Source: G963677185 sp963677185 (GTDB lineage: Bacteria; Bacillota; Syntrophomonadia; Syntrophomonadales; Syntrophomonadaceae). Taken from it: a DNA stretch of 64,000 bases. The DNA lies in the NCBI GenBank assembly GCA_963677185.1, contig OY781889.1, positions 434,001-498,000 on the forward strand. The letters are read 5' to 3'. A program made the position numbers and the translations under genes. Each line of letters starts with the position of its first letter. The first letter of the stretch is position 1. Below, piece by piece: positions 45,096 to 54,656 of this stretch. The notes beneath the pieces are model-generated. The model did not search any database and was not told the origin of the DNA. It was given only the letters and a program-made list of their open reading frames with translations.

Positions 45096-46034
45096 CTACT
45101 TTTTCATTTTTAGCAAATCAAGTACAGCCTGTTTAATACTGATTACATTCAGTCCATAGTAATCCAGCAATTCCTCTGGACTTCCCGATTGGCCGAATTG
45201 ATCGTTAATACCCACCCGTTTTACCGGCACCGGGAAATTCTCCGCCACCGCTTCACAGACTGCCGAACCCAGCCCTCCTAATATGCTGTGTTCTTCAACT
45301 GTTACCAGCGCTCCGCATTCCCTGGCTTTCCGAATGACAAGCTCCGTATCAAACGGCTTAATGCTCGGCATGTCCACTACCGAAACCTCCAGGCCTTCAG
45401 CTTTCAATTCTTCGGCAGCCTGCAAGCAGAGCGAGGTCATTATGCCACAGCCAAAAAGGGCAGCCGATGAGCCTTTGCACATTTCAATGCCGCGGCCAAT
45501 TTCCAGCTTCAGCCCATCAGAATGAATATCCGGCACGGCCAGTCTTCCCAGTCTTATATAAAATAATCCGGGCGTTTGGTATGCCAGTTCGATCATCTTT
45601 CTGGTCATTATCCCATCAGACGGAACGAGCACTGTAATATTCGGAATACTGCGCATGAGAGAAATGTCCTCCACCGACTGGTGAGACCCTCCGTCTTCTC
45701 CCACGGTTATGCCCGAATGGGTTGCGCATATCTTGACATCCAGGCCGGCATAAGCAAGGGAATTGCGCACCTGTTCGAATGCGCGGCCCGCAGCAAATAT
45801 CGCGAAGGTGCTGGCGAAAACCTTTTTACCCGATGCAGCCAGGCCTGCCGCCATGCCCATCAAATTTTGCTCGGCGATACCAGCGTTAATAAAGCGTTCT
45901 GGAAAGGTTCTAGCGAATTCTGCCGTCTTGGTTGATTTGGACAGGTCCGCATCCATAACCACAACGTCTGTATATTGATGCCCCAGTGCCACCAGGGCTT
46001 TTCCATATGCGTCTCTTGTCGCCTCTTTGCCCAC
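45096..46034 (-). CDS. Transketolase, C-terminal subunit
   Basis: About 312 residues holding the pyrimidine-binding and C-terminal transketolase domains: VMDADLSKSTKTAEFA, FINAGIAEQNLMGMAAGLA and THSGITVGEDGGSHQSVEDISLMRSIPN. It joins with the N-terminal subunit encoded just upstream. The longest frame reaches 46136 inside that gene, but the GTG at 46034 shares one base with its TAG stop and has GGAGGGG in front, which indicates coupled translation. Confidence 0.93.
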   Translation of the reverse strand: MGKEATRDAYGKALVALGHQYTDVVVMDADLSKSTKTAEFARTFPERFINAGIAEQNLMGMAAGLAASGKKVFASTFAIFAAGRAFEQVRNSLAYAGLDVKICATHSGITVGEDGGSHQSVEDISLMRSIPNITVLVPSDGIMTRKMIELAYQTPGLFYIRLGRLAVPDIHSDGLKLEIGRGIEMCKGSSAALFGCGIMTSLCLQAAEELKAEGLEVSVVDMPSIKPFDTELVIRKARECGALVTVEEHSILGGLGSAVCEAVAENFPVPVKRVGINDQFGQSGSPEELLDYYGLNVISIKQAVLDLLKMKK

Positions 46035-46876
46035 TATTTCCCCTCCTGCCCGGCCAGTTCCTTCAAGGCCTGCTCTACTTCTCCCGGTTTGGGCGCCGTC
46101 CCGTGCCATTCCACCTTGTTTTCCATAAAGGAACAACCTTTGCCTTTGATTGTATGCGCAACGATGGCAAACGGCTTGCCTTTGGACTTCCGCGCCTGGT
46201 CCAGGGCGTCAAGGATAGCAGATATATCGTGACCATCTATGACCAGGACATCCCAGCCAAAAGCTTTTAGTTTATCTGGAATCGGTTCGGGATTCATAAC
46301 TGCGGAGATCGGCCCGTCTATCTGCAGGCCATTGTTATCAATAAAAGCGGTCAGGTTGTCCAGGCGATAATGGGCAGCAGCCATGATGGCTTCCCAGGTC
46401 ATGCCTTCTTCAAGCTCTCCATCACCCAGCACAGCATACACTCGGTAGTCTTCGGAATCCATTTTCGCGGCCAGAGCCATGCCTACGGCCCAGGAAATGC
46501 CCTGTCCCAGAGATCCTGTGGAAGCTTCCACTCCAGGCAGTTTCTTCCGATCAGGATGTCCCTGCAACCGGCTACCCAATTTTCGCAGGCTGGACAGCTC
46601 CTCAACCGGGAAGTAGCCTTTTTCTGCCAGTGCGGCATATAAAACAGGAGCGGCATGGCCTTTGGAAAGTACAAAACGATCGCGGTGAGGCCAGTCCGGC
46701 TCTTCCGGGCGCAGCTGCATCTCCCAAAAATACAGGCAGCTTACTATATCTGCAGCTGAAAGCGAGCCTCCAGGGTGACCCGATCCGGCACTCCCCAGCA
46801 TCCTTATGATATGGCTGCGCAGAGTGCGGGCCTTGCTTTCCAGCTCAATAACGGTTTGCGGCGATTTGTCTTTCAC
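46034..46876 (-). CDS. Transketolase, N-terminal (ThDP-binding) subunit
   Basis: 280 residues. GSGHPGGSLSAADIVSCLYF, VLSKGHAAPVLYAAL, and the ThDP/metal motif GDGELEEGMTWEAIMAAAHYRLDNLTAFIDNNGLQ are clear. Split transketolases are common in Clostridia and archaea and serve pentose synthesis when the oxidative branch is absent. AAGGAGGTCGACT sets the GTG at 46876; the upstream frame only overlaps prfB. Confidence 0.93.
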   Translation of the reverse strand: MKDKSPQTVIELESKARTLRSHIIRMLGSAGSGHPGGSLSAADIVSCLYFWEMQLRPEEPDWPHRDRFVLSKGHAAPVLYAALAEKGYFPVEELSSLRKLGSRLQGHPDRKKLPGVEASTGSLGQGISWAVGMALAAKMDSEDYRVYAVLGDGELEEGMTWEAIMAAAHYRLDNLTAFIDNNGLQIDGPISAVMNPEPIPDKLKAFGWDVLVIDGHDISAILDALDQARKSKGKPFAIVAHTIKGKGCSFMENKVEWHGTAPKPGEVEQALKELAGQEGK

Positions 46877-46898
46877 AGTCGACCTCCTTGGCAAAATA

Positions 46899-48006
46899 CT
46901 ATTGGGATGTCTGTTTATAATAATGCAGGCAGGCGGAAATAAGCTCATCAAGATCTCCGTCCAAAACTGACTGAACATTACCGATCTCAAGGTTGGTCCG
47001 GTGATCCTTGACCAGTGAAAAGGGATTGAGCGTGTAGGTGCGAATCTGGCTGCCAAAGGCAATATCTTTGTGTTCGCCCTTCATTTTCTGCAGATTGCTC
47101 TCTTTTTCAGTTTGTTTCAGTTCATATAATTTTGACATTAGAATTTTCATGGCTGACAGGCGATTGGAGTGTTGTGACCGTTCGTTCTGACACTGAACGA
47201 CTGTGCCTGTGGGCAAATGGGTTATCCGCACCGCTGAATCGGTTTTATTAACATGCTGCCCGCCTGCGCCGCTGGAGCGGTAGGTGTCAATGCGCAAATC
47301 ATCGGCGTTAATTTTTACCTCTATGTCATCTGTGATTTCCGGCAGGACCGATACTGATGCAAATGAAGTATGACGGCGCCCGGATGCATCAAAAGGAGAA
47401 ATCCTGATTAAGCGGTGCACTCCCTTTTCGCATTTCATTTTGCCAAATGCATGGCGGCCTTTTATCATCAGGGTTACATTTTTGACCCCGGCTTCATCTC
47501 CGGCCAGGTAGTCCATAATCTCGGTTTGAAATCCCGATGCTTCAGCCCAGCGTGAATACATGCGCATAAGCATGCTCACCCAATCCTGGGCTTCTGTACC
47601 GCCGGCTCCAGCATGAAGCGAAACGATGGCATTGCTGTCATCATGTTCGTCTCCGAAAAGCAAATTCAGCTCATACTGGCTGAATTCTTTAGCGAACGCT
47701 TCAATATCTTTATGCAGCTCCGGCAATAGCTCATCTTCGCCCTCATCCTCAACCATTTCCAGCATCAAGGACAGGTCATCGGCCTTTTTTTCCATGGCCA
47801 GGTGGCTTTCCCTGCGGTCACGCAGATCTGCAAGATTTTTAAGAACATTTTGAGCTTCCTGGTTGTCATTCCAGAAATCTTCAGCCTGGCTTATTCTGTC
47901 CAGGCGGGAAATTTCATGGTTTAAGCCCTGAAGGTCAAAGAGAAGCCCTCATTTCCTTTAAGCTTCCGGCTATTTCAGCCAGCGTACCCCGGGGATCCTC
48001 CAGCAA
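46899..48006 (-). CDS. prfB: Peptide chain release factor 2 with programmed +1 frameshift
   Basis: Two frames are joined at CTT-TGA-C (about 47934-47940). The zero frame runs TTG 48006 to the TGA at 47935-47937 (23 codons ending EMRASL); ribosomes shift +1 to read on as DLQGLNHEISRLD. The total is about 368 residues, normal for RF2. The class-I hallmarks are the GGQ loop in YRSSGAGGQHVNKTDSAVRITH and the RF2-type anticodon-like region around ASVSVLPEI. An AGAGGTGG motif 6 nt before TTG 48006 sets the start. The frame can be extended to 48132, but that would translate a palindromic repeat. RF2 shortage promotes the shift, giving autoregulation. Confidence 0.93.
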
Positions 48007-48035
48007 AAACTCCACCTCTTCTTTGTTCAAATCAA

Positions 48036-48129
48036 AATCACGGTTTAAATCACGGGGACGGTTCCGGTGATTTAAATTTCCCGGAGTATTTAAATCACCG
48101 GAACCGTCCCCGTGATTTAAACCGTGATT
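48036..48129. repeat. Perfect 42-bp inverted repeat between motB and prfB
   Basis: Two identical 42-bp arms around a 10-bp spacer (48078-48087). Each arm holds the GGGGACGGTTCCGG core bordered by TTTAAAT. The outer edge touches the motB stop codon. It is REP-like and could form a very stable RNA hairpin. Confidence 0.92.
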
Positions 48130-48974
48130 CATTGAGTGCTTTTAACTGTATTAGCCTCGGTTGGCAATACATTGGGATTGCTTTCCGAACCCGGCTCGAA
48201 ATATCCGTATTTTTCACGGAGAATTAATATATCAACCCTGCGGTTCATAGCCATGCCGATCGCATCACTGTTCGGCACCAGGGGGCGATACTCACTATAG
48301 CCCACCGCCGAAAGACGCTCCGGAGCCAAGCCTGATTCCGCCTGCAAAACATGCAGGACGCTGGACGCACGCATAACCGATAATTCCCAGTTGGACGGGA
48401 ACTTTTCGGTATTAATAGGTGCATCGTCGGTATAGCCTTCGACTCTGATGTAATTTGGCACATTCAGCAGAGACTTACCGACTTCTTGAATAATGCTCCG
48501 GGCTCTTGGAGTCAGTTGATCAGAACCACTGGCAAAGAGCACAGCATCTTTAAAACTAATAACCAGGCCGCGTTCCTGCTCCATAATTACCACATATTCG
48601 CTGAGTTGCTTGACAGTGGTCTCTCCGGTGGGAGCAGTCTCTTCCACGGTCTGCTCGGCCAGGTATTCTTTTATTTCCTGCTTGATTTCTTCGATCTGTT
48701 CTTCGTTCCCAATCTGATTTTGAACATTGCCAGGAGTATATGCACCCGACAAGCCGTCAATAAGAGCGGGACCCTGATTCTGCAGAACCGAACTGGCCTG
48801 TCCGTTCAGAACCAGGCTCAGTGAATTAGCCACGGCTGAATACTTCGCTGCATCAACCCGGCTCATGGTGTACATTATGATAAAAAAAATCAATAGCAGA
48901 GTAATCAAGTCCGAATAGGTTATCAACCATCGTTCATGATTCTCCGGCGGTTCTGCCTGTTTCTTTTTGGCCAC
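48129..48974 (-). CDS. motB: Flagellar motor stator protein MotB
   Basis: 281 residues. One N-terminal membrane helix carries the proton-channel aspartate (RWLITYSDLITLLLIFFIIMY), and the C-terminal OmpA/peptidoglycan-binding domain reads VEGYTDDAPINTEKFPSNWELSVMRAS...ERLSAVGYSEYRP. A Thr/Glu-rich linker lies between. GTG start with AGGTGATACC. It follows motA by 4 bp. Confidence 0.94.
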   Translation of the reverse strand: MAKKKQAEPPENHERWLITYSDLITLLLIFFIIMYTMSRVDAAKYSAVANSLSLVLNGQASSVLQNQGPALIDGLSGAYTPGNVQNQIGNEEQIEEIKQEIKEYLAEQTVEETAPTGETTVKQLSEYVVIMEQERGLVISFKDAVLFASGSDQLTPRARSIIQEVGKSLLNVPNYIRVEGYTDDAPINTEKFPSNWELSVMRASSVLHVLQAESGLAPERLSAVGYSEYRPLVPNSDAIGMAMNRRVDILILREKYGYFEPGSESNPNVLPTEANTVKSTQ

Positions 48975-48978
48975 GGTA

Positions 48979-49767
48979 TCACCTGCCCTCGGCCGCTTCC
49001 TTAGCCTGCAACTCTTCCTTGATTTCCGCTGGCAAGAACGTCATCAGCTTTTCCCTTATAACACGCGGATTTTCACCCGCTTGTATAGATAAGATCCCTT
49101 CCAGGATCATTTCCATTAAAATGATTTCTGACTCCACTTTTATTTTAAGCTTAGCACCAAACGGAAGGAAGATCAAATTAGCAGATCCTACACCGTAAAG
49201 TGTGGCTATAAATGCAACTGCTATGGATTCACCCAGCGTTGAGGGGTCCTCCAGATTGCCAAGTATGTTTACCATCCCCATAACTGTCCCGATGATGCCA
49301 AGGGTAGGTGCAAAACCGCCTGCTTTTTCAAAAAGCTCCGGCCCTATTTTTTGGGAGTGCTGAAAAGCTTCGATTTCCATCTCCAGCATGCTCCTGGTGA
49401 GTTCCGGGTCAGTACCATCAATTACCAGTTGCAAGCCTCGGCTCAGGAAGCGGTTGTCTATTGTCGCCAGCTGGCTTTCCAGGCTGAGAAGGCCTTCCCG
49501 GCGAGCCTTATCCGCCGTTTCTACCAGCGTTTCCATGGTGTCCAGGTAATTAATGTCCTTGTTAATAAAAACCAGCTTAATAAATTGAGGCGCTTTTTTC
49601 AGATCATCCAGCGGGAAACAGGTGACAGTAACCCCCAGGGTGCCGCCGATAACAATCATAAAAGCCGTTAGCTGAACCAATGAGCCAAATACGCCGCCCT
49701 CAAGGACGAAACCGCCAATAACCCCGGCAAAAGCCACAATCAAGCCTATTATACTGGCCAGATCCAT
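48979..49767 (-). CDS. motA: Flagellar motor stator protein MotA
   Basis: 262 residues with four membrane helices: two near the N-terminus (IIGLIVAFAGVIGGFVLEGG, LTAFMIVIGGTLGVTV) and two after the cytoplasmic loop (GFAPTLGIIGTVMGMVNILGN, SIAVAFIATLYGVGSANLIF with family prolines). Its ATG shares one base with the TAA of secA, so motAB are translated from the secA transcript at least in part. Confidence 0.94.
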   Translation of the reverse strand: MDLASIIGLIVAFAGVIGGFVLEGGVFGSLVQLTAFMIVIGGTLGVTVTCFPLDDLKKAPQFIKLVFINKDINYLDTMETLVETADKARREGLLSLESQLATIDNRFLSRGLQLVIDGTDPELTRSMLEMEIEAFQHSQKIGPELFEKAGGFAPTLGIIGTVMGMVNILGNLEDPSTLGESIAVAFIATLYGVGSANLIFLPFGAKLKIKVESEIILMEMILEGILSIQAGENPRVIREKLMTFLPAEIKEELQAKEAAEGR

Positions 49768-52262
49768 TACTTAACCTCTCTTCCGCAGCAATTCTTGTAC
49801 TTTTTGCCGCTCCCACAGGTGCATGGAGCGTTGCGGCCTATCTTTTTGCCTACCTTGACCGGCTTTCGGCCTATCTCCTCCTTGCCAGAGGTGGCAATTA
49901 TCTGCCGTTCTTCCGGTCTTTCAGCCACCTTGACCCTTAACATGAACTTTACCACTTCTTCTTTTATTGAGAAGATCATAGCCTGGAAGGCTTCAAAAGC
50001 TTCAAATTTATATTCCACGAGGGGATCGCGCTGCCCATAAGCACGCAATCCGATACCCTGGCGCAACTGGTCCATGGCATCGATATGATCCATCCATTTG
50101 GAATCAATGATCCTTAGCATAACATAACGCTCGATTTGCCGGATGGTTTCTTCGCCCAACTCGGCTTCGCGTTTTTCGTAAAATGCCAGGGTTTTTTCTT
50201 CCAGGATTTCATGCACGTCATCCCGGGTTAATCCCTTAATGTTATCATCGTTAAAATAGCGCTCCGGCAATACATTTTGTTCAACAAAATTAATAAATCC
50301 CGGAACATCCCATTGCTCGGCATACTTGAACTCGCCTGCGAAACTGTTGACCGTATTCTCCACAACGTCTTCAATCATGCTGGTTATAGTTTCCTTCAGG
50401 CTTTCACCATCCAGCACCTTGCGGCGTTCATCATAGATAACGCCCCTCTGCTGGTTAATCACGTCATCAAATTCCAGCACATTCTTGCGGATGGAGAAAT
50501 TGCGGCTTTCCACTTTTTTCTGGGCTGATTCAATCTGCCGGGAAATCAGCTTATTCTCAATTGGCATGCTGTCATCCATACCGATGCGATCCATCAGGCC
50601 TTCTATATTGGCCGAGCCGAACAGGCGCATTAAATCATCTTCAATGGATACGTAGAATCGCGACTCGCCGGCATCGCCCTGGCGTCCTGAACGGCCGCGC
50701 AGCTGGTTATCGATTCGCCTTGATTCATGGCGTTCGGTGCCGAGAACGTATAGCCCTCCAATATCCGCAACCCCTTCACCCAGGACAATATCTGTACCGC
50801 GGCCGGCCATATTGGTTGCTATGGTGACCGTTCCGGGCTGGCCGGCCTGCGAAATAATATGAGCTTCTTTTTCATGATGCTTGGCGTTCAGCACCTGATG
50901 GCGCACGCCTTTCTTGTGCAACAATTCGCTGAGCAGCTCTGATTTTTCGATGGAAATAGTACCTACCAGCACCGGCTGGCCGGTTTTATTCCTGATAATT
51001 ATATCTTCCACCACTGCGTCGAACTTGCCTTTTTCACTGCGGTAGATTAAATCGGCCTGATCGGTTCGATCCATGGGTCGATGGGTTGGTATCACGATTA
51101 CGTCCATGCCGTAAATATTGCGGAATTCTTCTTCTTCGGTTTTGGCTGTGCCAGTCATCCCGGAAAGTTTGTTGTACAAGCGAAAATAGTTCTGGAAGGT
51201 GATAGTAGCCAGGGTCTGGGATTCTTTCTCCACTTTTACCCTTTCCTTGGCTTCAATCGCCTGGTGCAGCCCGTCGCTGTAGCGCCGTCCGAACATTAAC
51301 CGGCCTGTGAATTCATCAACGATGATTATCTGGTCGTCCTTAACCACGTAATCCCGGTCCCGCCTCATCAAGGCATGGGCTTTCAAGCCCTGGTTGACGT
51401 GATGAGCCATTTCCATATTTTCGGACAGGTTGTCGATCGCGAAATGCTTTTCTACCTTATGGACCCCGTCTTCGGTCAGGGTTACAACGTGAGTCTTTTC
51501 TTCAACAATATAGTCGGTTTCTTTCTCCAGCCGGGGAATAAAACCGGCTATGCTGGTGTACAGGCTGGTCGGCTTGTCTCCTTCACCGGATATTATCAAG
51601 GGAGTGCGGGCTTCATCAACCAGGATGGAGTCCACTTCGTCAATGATCGCATAATTGAGTTCCCTTTGCACCAGGCGGTCTTTCGCAACCACCATGTTGT
51701 CACGCAGGTAGTCAAAACCCAGTTCATTGTTAGTGGCGTAGGTAATATCGGCTCCATATGCAACCCGCCGTTCGTCGTTATCCAATCCATGAACGATCAT
51801 GCCTACGTTAAGTCCGCAAAACTCGTAGACCGGACGCATCCATTCGGTGTCACGAGCTACCAGGTAGTCATTAACAGTTACAATATGAACTCCCTGGCCG
51901 GCGAGGGCATTTAAATAAGCAGGAAGTGTGGCTACGAGGGTTTTGCCTTCCCCGGTTTTCATTTCTGCTATCTTGCCGCTGTGTAAAACCATGCCGCCAA
52001 TAAGCTGTTCGTCGAAATGCCGCAAACCAAGCGTGCGCACCGAAGCCTCTCTAACCAGGGCAAAAGCTTCCGGGAGAATATCGTTAAACGATTCGCCTTC
52101 TTCCAGGCGTTTCCTGAATTGCTCGGTTCGATAAGGAAAGTCTTCATCGTTTAAGACCTGCATTTTCGGTTCTAAAGCGTTGATTTCTGCGGCTACTTTG
52201 CGCATTTTCTTGACTTCCCGTTCATCGCTGTCGAGAAGCTTCTTAACGTATTGTTTTATCAC
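49767..52262 (-). CDS. secA: Preprotein translocase ATPase SecA
   Basis: 831 residues. DEAD-type motor motifs include MKTGEGKTLVATLPAYL (Walker A) and IIDEVDSILVDEARTPLIIS (Walker B). TNMAGRGTDIVLG and QLRGRSGRQGD are in the second nucleotide-binding fold. The C-terminal zinc motif CTCGSGKKYKNCCG is intact. It drives Sec-dependent export. GTG start after GAGGACTGTAAA. It heads a secA-motA-motB-prfB gene string. Confidence 0.97.
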   Translation of the reverse strand: MIKQYVKKLLDSDEREVKKMRKVAAEINALEPKMQVLNDEDFPYRTEQFRKRLEEGESFNDILPEAFALVREASVRTLGLRHFDEQLIGGMVLHSGKIAEMKTGEGKTLVATLPAYLNALAGQGVHIVTVNDYLVARDTEWMRPVYEFCGLNVGMIVHGLDNDERRVAYGADITYATNNELGFDYLRDNMVVAKDRLVQRELNYAIIDEVDSILVDEARTPLIISGEGDKPTSLYTSIAGFIPRLEKETDYIVEEKTHVVTLTEDGVHKVEKHFAIDNLSENMEMAHHVNQGLKAHALMRRDRDYVVKDDQIIIVDEFTGRLMFGRRYSDGLHQAIEAKERVKVEKESQTLATITFQNYFRLYNKLSGMTGTAKTEEEEFRNIYGMDVIVIPTHRPMDRTDQADLIYRSEKGKFDAVVEDIIIRNKTGQPVLVGTISIEKSELLSELLHKKGVRHQVLNAKHHEKEAHIISQAGQPGTVTIATNMAGRGTDIVLGEGVADIGGLYVLGTERHESRRIDNQLRGRSGRQGDAGESRFYVSIEDDLMRLFGSANIEGLMDRIGMDDSMPIENKLISRQIESAQKKVESRNFSIRKNVLEFDDVINQQRGVIYDERRKVLDGESLKETITSMIEDVVENTVNSFAGEFKYAEQWDVPGFINFVEQNVLPERYFNDDNIKGLTRDDVHEILEEKTLAFYEKREAELGEETIRQIERYVMLRIIDSKWMDHIDAMDQLRQGIGLRAYGQRDPLVEYKFEAFEAFQAMIFSIKEEVVKFMLRVKVAERPEERQIIATSGKEEIGRKPVKVGKKIGRNAPCTCGSGKKYKNCCGREVK

Positions 52263-52341
52263 TTTACAGTCCTCGCTAATTTCTTCGCATGATTACTATG
52301 TATTGCTTCCATAAAATATTTTTCCAAATCTTGTTTACAAA

Positions 52342-52371
52342 CTAGAAAGGAACCTTACGGTTCCTTTCTAG
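52342..52371 (-). terminator. Hairpin between hpf and secA
   Basis: CTAGAAAGGAACC-TTAC-GGTTCCTTTCTAG is a perfect 13-bp stem 48 bp after the hpf stop. The exit is only modestly T-rich (TTTG), so it may attenuate rather than fully terminate. Confidence 0.6.
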
Positions 52372-52418
52372 AATAACTATCAAATTTTATCATATCATGA
52401 GTCTGTACAACACTTCAA

Positions 52419-52970
52419 CTAATCGAAGTCGGGTTCAATCAAGCCGTAGTCACCATCGTTGCGCCGGTAGACAACGTTAACCTCGTCACTGCCAGCATTG
52501 TAAAAAACAAAGAAATTGTGGCCCAGTAGATTCATCTGCATAATTGCTTCTTCTTCATCCATTGGTTTCAGTGCAAAGCGCTTGGTTCTTACTACTTTGA
52601 ACTGATCTTCAACAAATCTGTACTCCAACTCCTTTTCTTTTCTGCCTTCGGCTGCTGGCGCCTGCTTGAGACCAGTGCCGCGATGTCGGTTGATTAACTT
52701 GGACCGGAATTTTTCAATCTGCTTCTCCAGCTTGTCAAGAACCATGTCCACCGACATGTACATGTCTTCGGTGGTTTCTTCGCCTCGGAGAATCATGCCA
52801 TTTAAAGGAATTGTCACCTCCACTTTTTGGCCTTCGCCTTCCAGCGACATGGTCACATGGGCCGTACGGATTTCTTCGAAGTACTTTTCGAGTTTTGAGA
52901 TGCGCTTTTCCGTATAATCTTTCAGCGCTTCTGTGACTTCGACGTTTTTACCTCGGATCTCCATTTTCAT
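52419..52970 (-). CDS. hpf: Ribosome hibernation-promoting factor, long form
   Basis: 183 residues. The N-terminal domain MKMEIRGKNVEVTEALKDYTEKRISKLEKYF binds the 30S decoding centre, and the C-terminal dimerisation domain (VRTKRFALKPMDEEEAIMQMNLLGHNFFVFYNAGSDEVNVVYRRNDGDYGLIEP) is complete. It should form 100S ribosome dimers in stationary phase. AAGGGAGTGGTCGT selects ATG 52970 over the longer frame. Confidence 0.95.
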   Translation of the reverse strand: MKMEIRGKNVEVTEALKDYTEKRISKLEKYFEEIRTAHVTMSLEGEGQKVEVTIPLNGMILRGEETTEDMYMSVDMVLDKLEKQIEKFRSKLINRHRGTGLKQAPAAEGRKEKELEYRFVEDQFKVVRTKRFALKPMDEEEAIMQMNLLGHNFFVFYNAGSDEVNVVYRRNDGDYGLIEPDFD

Positions 52971-53112
52971 ACGACCACTCCCTTCGTGCTTCATGGCTAT
53001 ATTATACACGAGTGGATACAGGAATAACATGATCAATTTAGGACGTGAAGAGGCCAAACAAAACAGAAACCGGGCTTGCGCCCGGTCATTTTTTTATAGA
53101 TGTAGTCGCGAT

Positions 53113-53400
53113 TTAATAAGCCGCTGTCTTTTGAGCCTGGAAGCATTCCATGCAATACACCGGCCGGCCGTCAACTGGCTTGAAAGGCACCTCGGTTTCT
53201 ACTCCACATCCGGCGCAGATGGCCGCATGCATTTCCCGGGCACCCCGGTCGCTATTGCGAGAGCGGCGGTTCTGGCGGCAATTCTTGCAGCGCTTGGGCT
53301 CATTTTCGAAACCCTTTTCCGCATAAAATTCCTGTTCCCCGGTAGTAAATACGAATTCTTCTCCACAATCACTGCAAATTAACACCTTGTCTTCAAACAT
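53113..53400 (-). CDS. Small zinc-ribbon (CxxC) protein
   Basis: 95 residues with four CxxC knuckles: CSDCGEEF, CKNCRQNR, CAGCGVETEV and CMECFQ. The FTTGEQEFYAEKGFENEPKRC segment is typical of the probable-zinc-ribbon family found in many Firmicutes. The function is not established. GGGGGATACTCA precedes the ATG. Confidence 0.85.
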   Translation of the reverse strand: MFEDKVLICSDCGEEFVFTTGEQEFYAEKGFENEPKRCKNCRQNRRSRNSDRGAREMHAAICAGCGVETEVPFKPVDGRPVYCMECFQAQKTAAY

Positions 53401-53589
53401 TGAGTATCCCCCATTTTTCTGGATTTCACCGCTTCCTGTACATGTTCGGCAGTCAACCGGCTAATGGTAGAAATTATATAACATTTAGGCCAAAAGAGCA
53501 ATAATGATGAGTCTTGTTGCCCGGTCCTCCCGTGAGGACACCCTTGCATGATATCTTGTTATTTGATGTGGCCGATGCTCATCAGTCTT

Positions 53590-54390
53590 CTAAATCATCA
53601 GTTCATCGTCGCTATAAGCGCGCACCCCCAGCACCAGGTAAACCATGGCAATGGTGTAATATACCAGGAAGAACATGGGGAAGTCAGGCCAGAAGCCTTC
53701 CATTATGCCGTCCAGCAACACCGGCAGAGTCAGGGCATAGATGGCAATGTTCAGCCCGCGCGCATAAGCCAGCTCAACCTTCATGCCCTGGGCAACCAGC
53801 CATGCCACCAGGCCAAGCAGCAGTGCCTGGATCAGCTTGAAAATGCATACGGTTATGGGACCCAATATCATGAATAAGATGCTGAATGTTTTTAGCCAGG
53901 GAATGTAGGCCATCATATCGGCCTTGGTAAACGTGGCATCCTTAAAATCCTTGAAATATATCGTTTGGTTGCGAAAGTTATCTTTTTGCACCAGGCGGTC
54001 CTTGCCAATAAATATCCCGTTAGTGTGGTACAACAGGGATTTTTCGTCCATCCGGCCGGTAGTGTCTACAACTATATAAATATCACCCGACGGACTCGAT
54101 GAACTGGTTCCGGTACCGGGTGTCGGCTCATCAATCACAATAGGCATTTCTCCTTCGACTTTTAACTCTCCGTCAGATAACAGGAAATCCGGTATCTTTC
54201 TTTGCGCTTCATCGCCGATTCCGTCGATTCCGCTCATCATTTCCATCCCCAGGTATATGTGGACCGGCAGGGTTACCAGAAAAACGAGCAGTACCAGGTA
54301 CAGCAGGGAAATAGCGATTTTCTGTCCGGCCAGTTCTTTATAAGCCGAAGGCACAAAAATTGCGTCCTTAATGTGTCCGAAAAAATTCAT
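53590..54390 (-). CDS. DUF1189-family membrane protein
   Basis: 266 residues. One membrane helix is at residues ~28-48, then an extracytoplasmic domain (~50-165), then three or four helices in the C-terminal half (FSILFMILGPITVCIFKLIQALLLGLVAWLVAQ, GLNIAIYALTLPVLLDGIMEGF, FFLVYYTIAMVYLVLGV). This is the DUF1189 layout. The N-terminal lead NFFGHIKDAIFVPSAYKEL also fits. The role is unknown. AAGGAGTCAGGAAG precedes the ATG. The IS element lies just upstream. Confidence 0.82.
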   Translation of the reverse strand: MNFFGHIKDAIFVPSAYKELAGQKIAISLLYLVLLVFLVTLPVHIYLGMEMMSGIDGIGDEAQRKIPDFLLSDGELKVEGEMPIVIDEPTPGTGTSSSSPSGDIYIVVDTTGRMDEKSLLYHTNGIFIGKDRLVQKDNFRNQTIYFKDFKDATFTKADMMAYIPWLKTFSILFMILGPITVCIFKLIQALLLGLVAWLVAQGMKVELAYARGLNIAIYALTLPVLLDGIMEGFWPDFPMFFLVYYTIAMVYLVLGVRAYSDDELMI

Positions 54391-54425
54391 CTTCCTGACT
54401 CCTTATGTTTATAGATTGCGAGAAT

Positions 54426-54522
54426 ATTTTACCAGATATGCAGCCAGTTTAAACGCGAAGCACGGCATTATAAACGCTCATTTATTTATTGCGCAGAAAA
54501 ATAAATGATAACAGGGGGATTC
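54426..54522. repeat. 97-bp direct repeat, left copy (IS target duplication)
   Basis: Matches 56469-56565 base for base by eye; the two copies flank the IS element exactly. Confidence 0.93.
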
Positions 54523-54605
54523 GGGTCTTTGACAGTTGAATAGAAGAAAAAGCCTTGAAAAGCCCAACAGGGGCTTATTTTTTTGTCAATTTTACCATTT
54601 TGCTA

Positions 54606-54634
54606 TTGAGTACAGTTGAGTACAGTGGTATAAT
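54606..54634 (+). promoter_or_regulatory. Transposase promoter
   Basis: TTGAGT, 17 bp, TATAAT; 22 bp before the transposase start codon. Confidence 0.6.
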
Positions 54635-54656
54635 ATAAGGGATTGGAGGTGTTTTG

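Noticed and set aside
46034..47062. N-terminal extension of the transketolase N-subunit to 47062
   Set aside because: The extra 62 residues overlap prfB and resemble nothing; GTG 46876 has a strong ribosome binding site.
47935..48132. ATG 48132 as the prfB start, overlapping the motB stop as ATGA
   Set aside because: It would translate the palindromic repeat and add 42 residues not found in RF2. TTG 48006 has a good ribosome binding site and gives the normal length.
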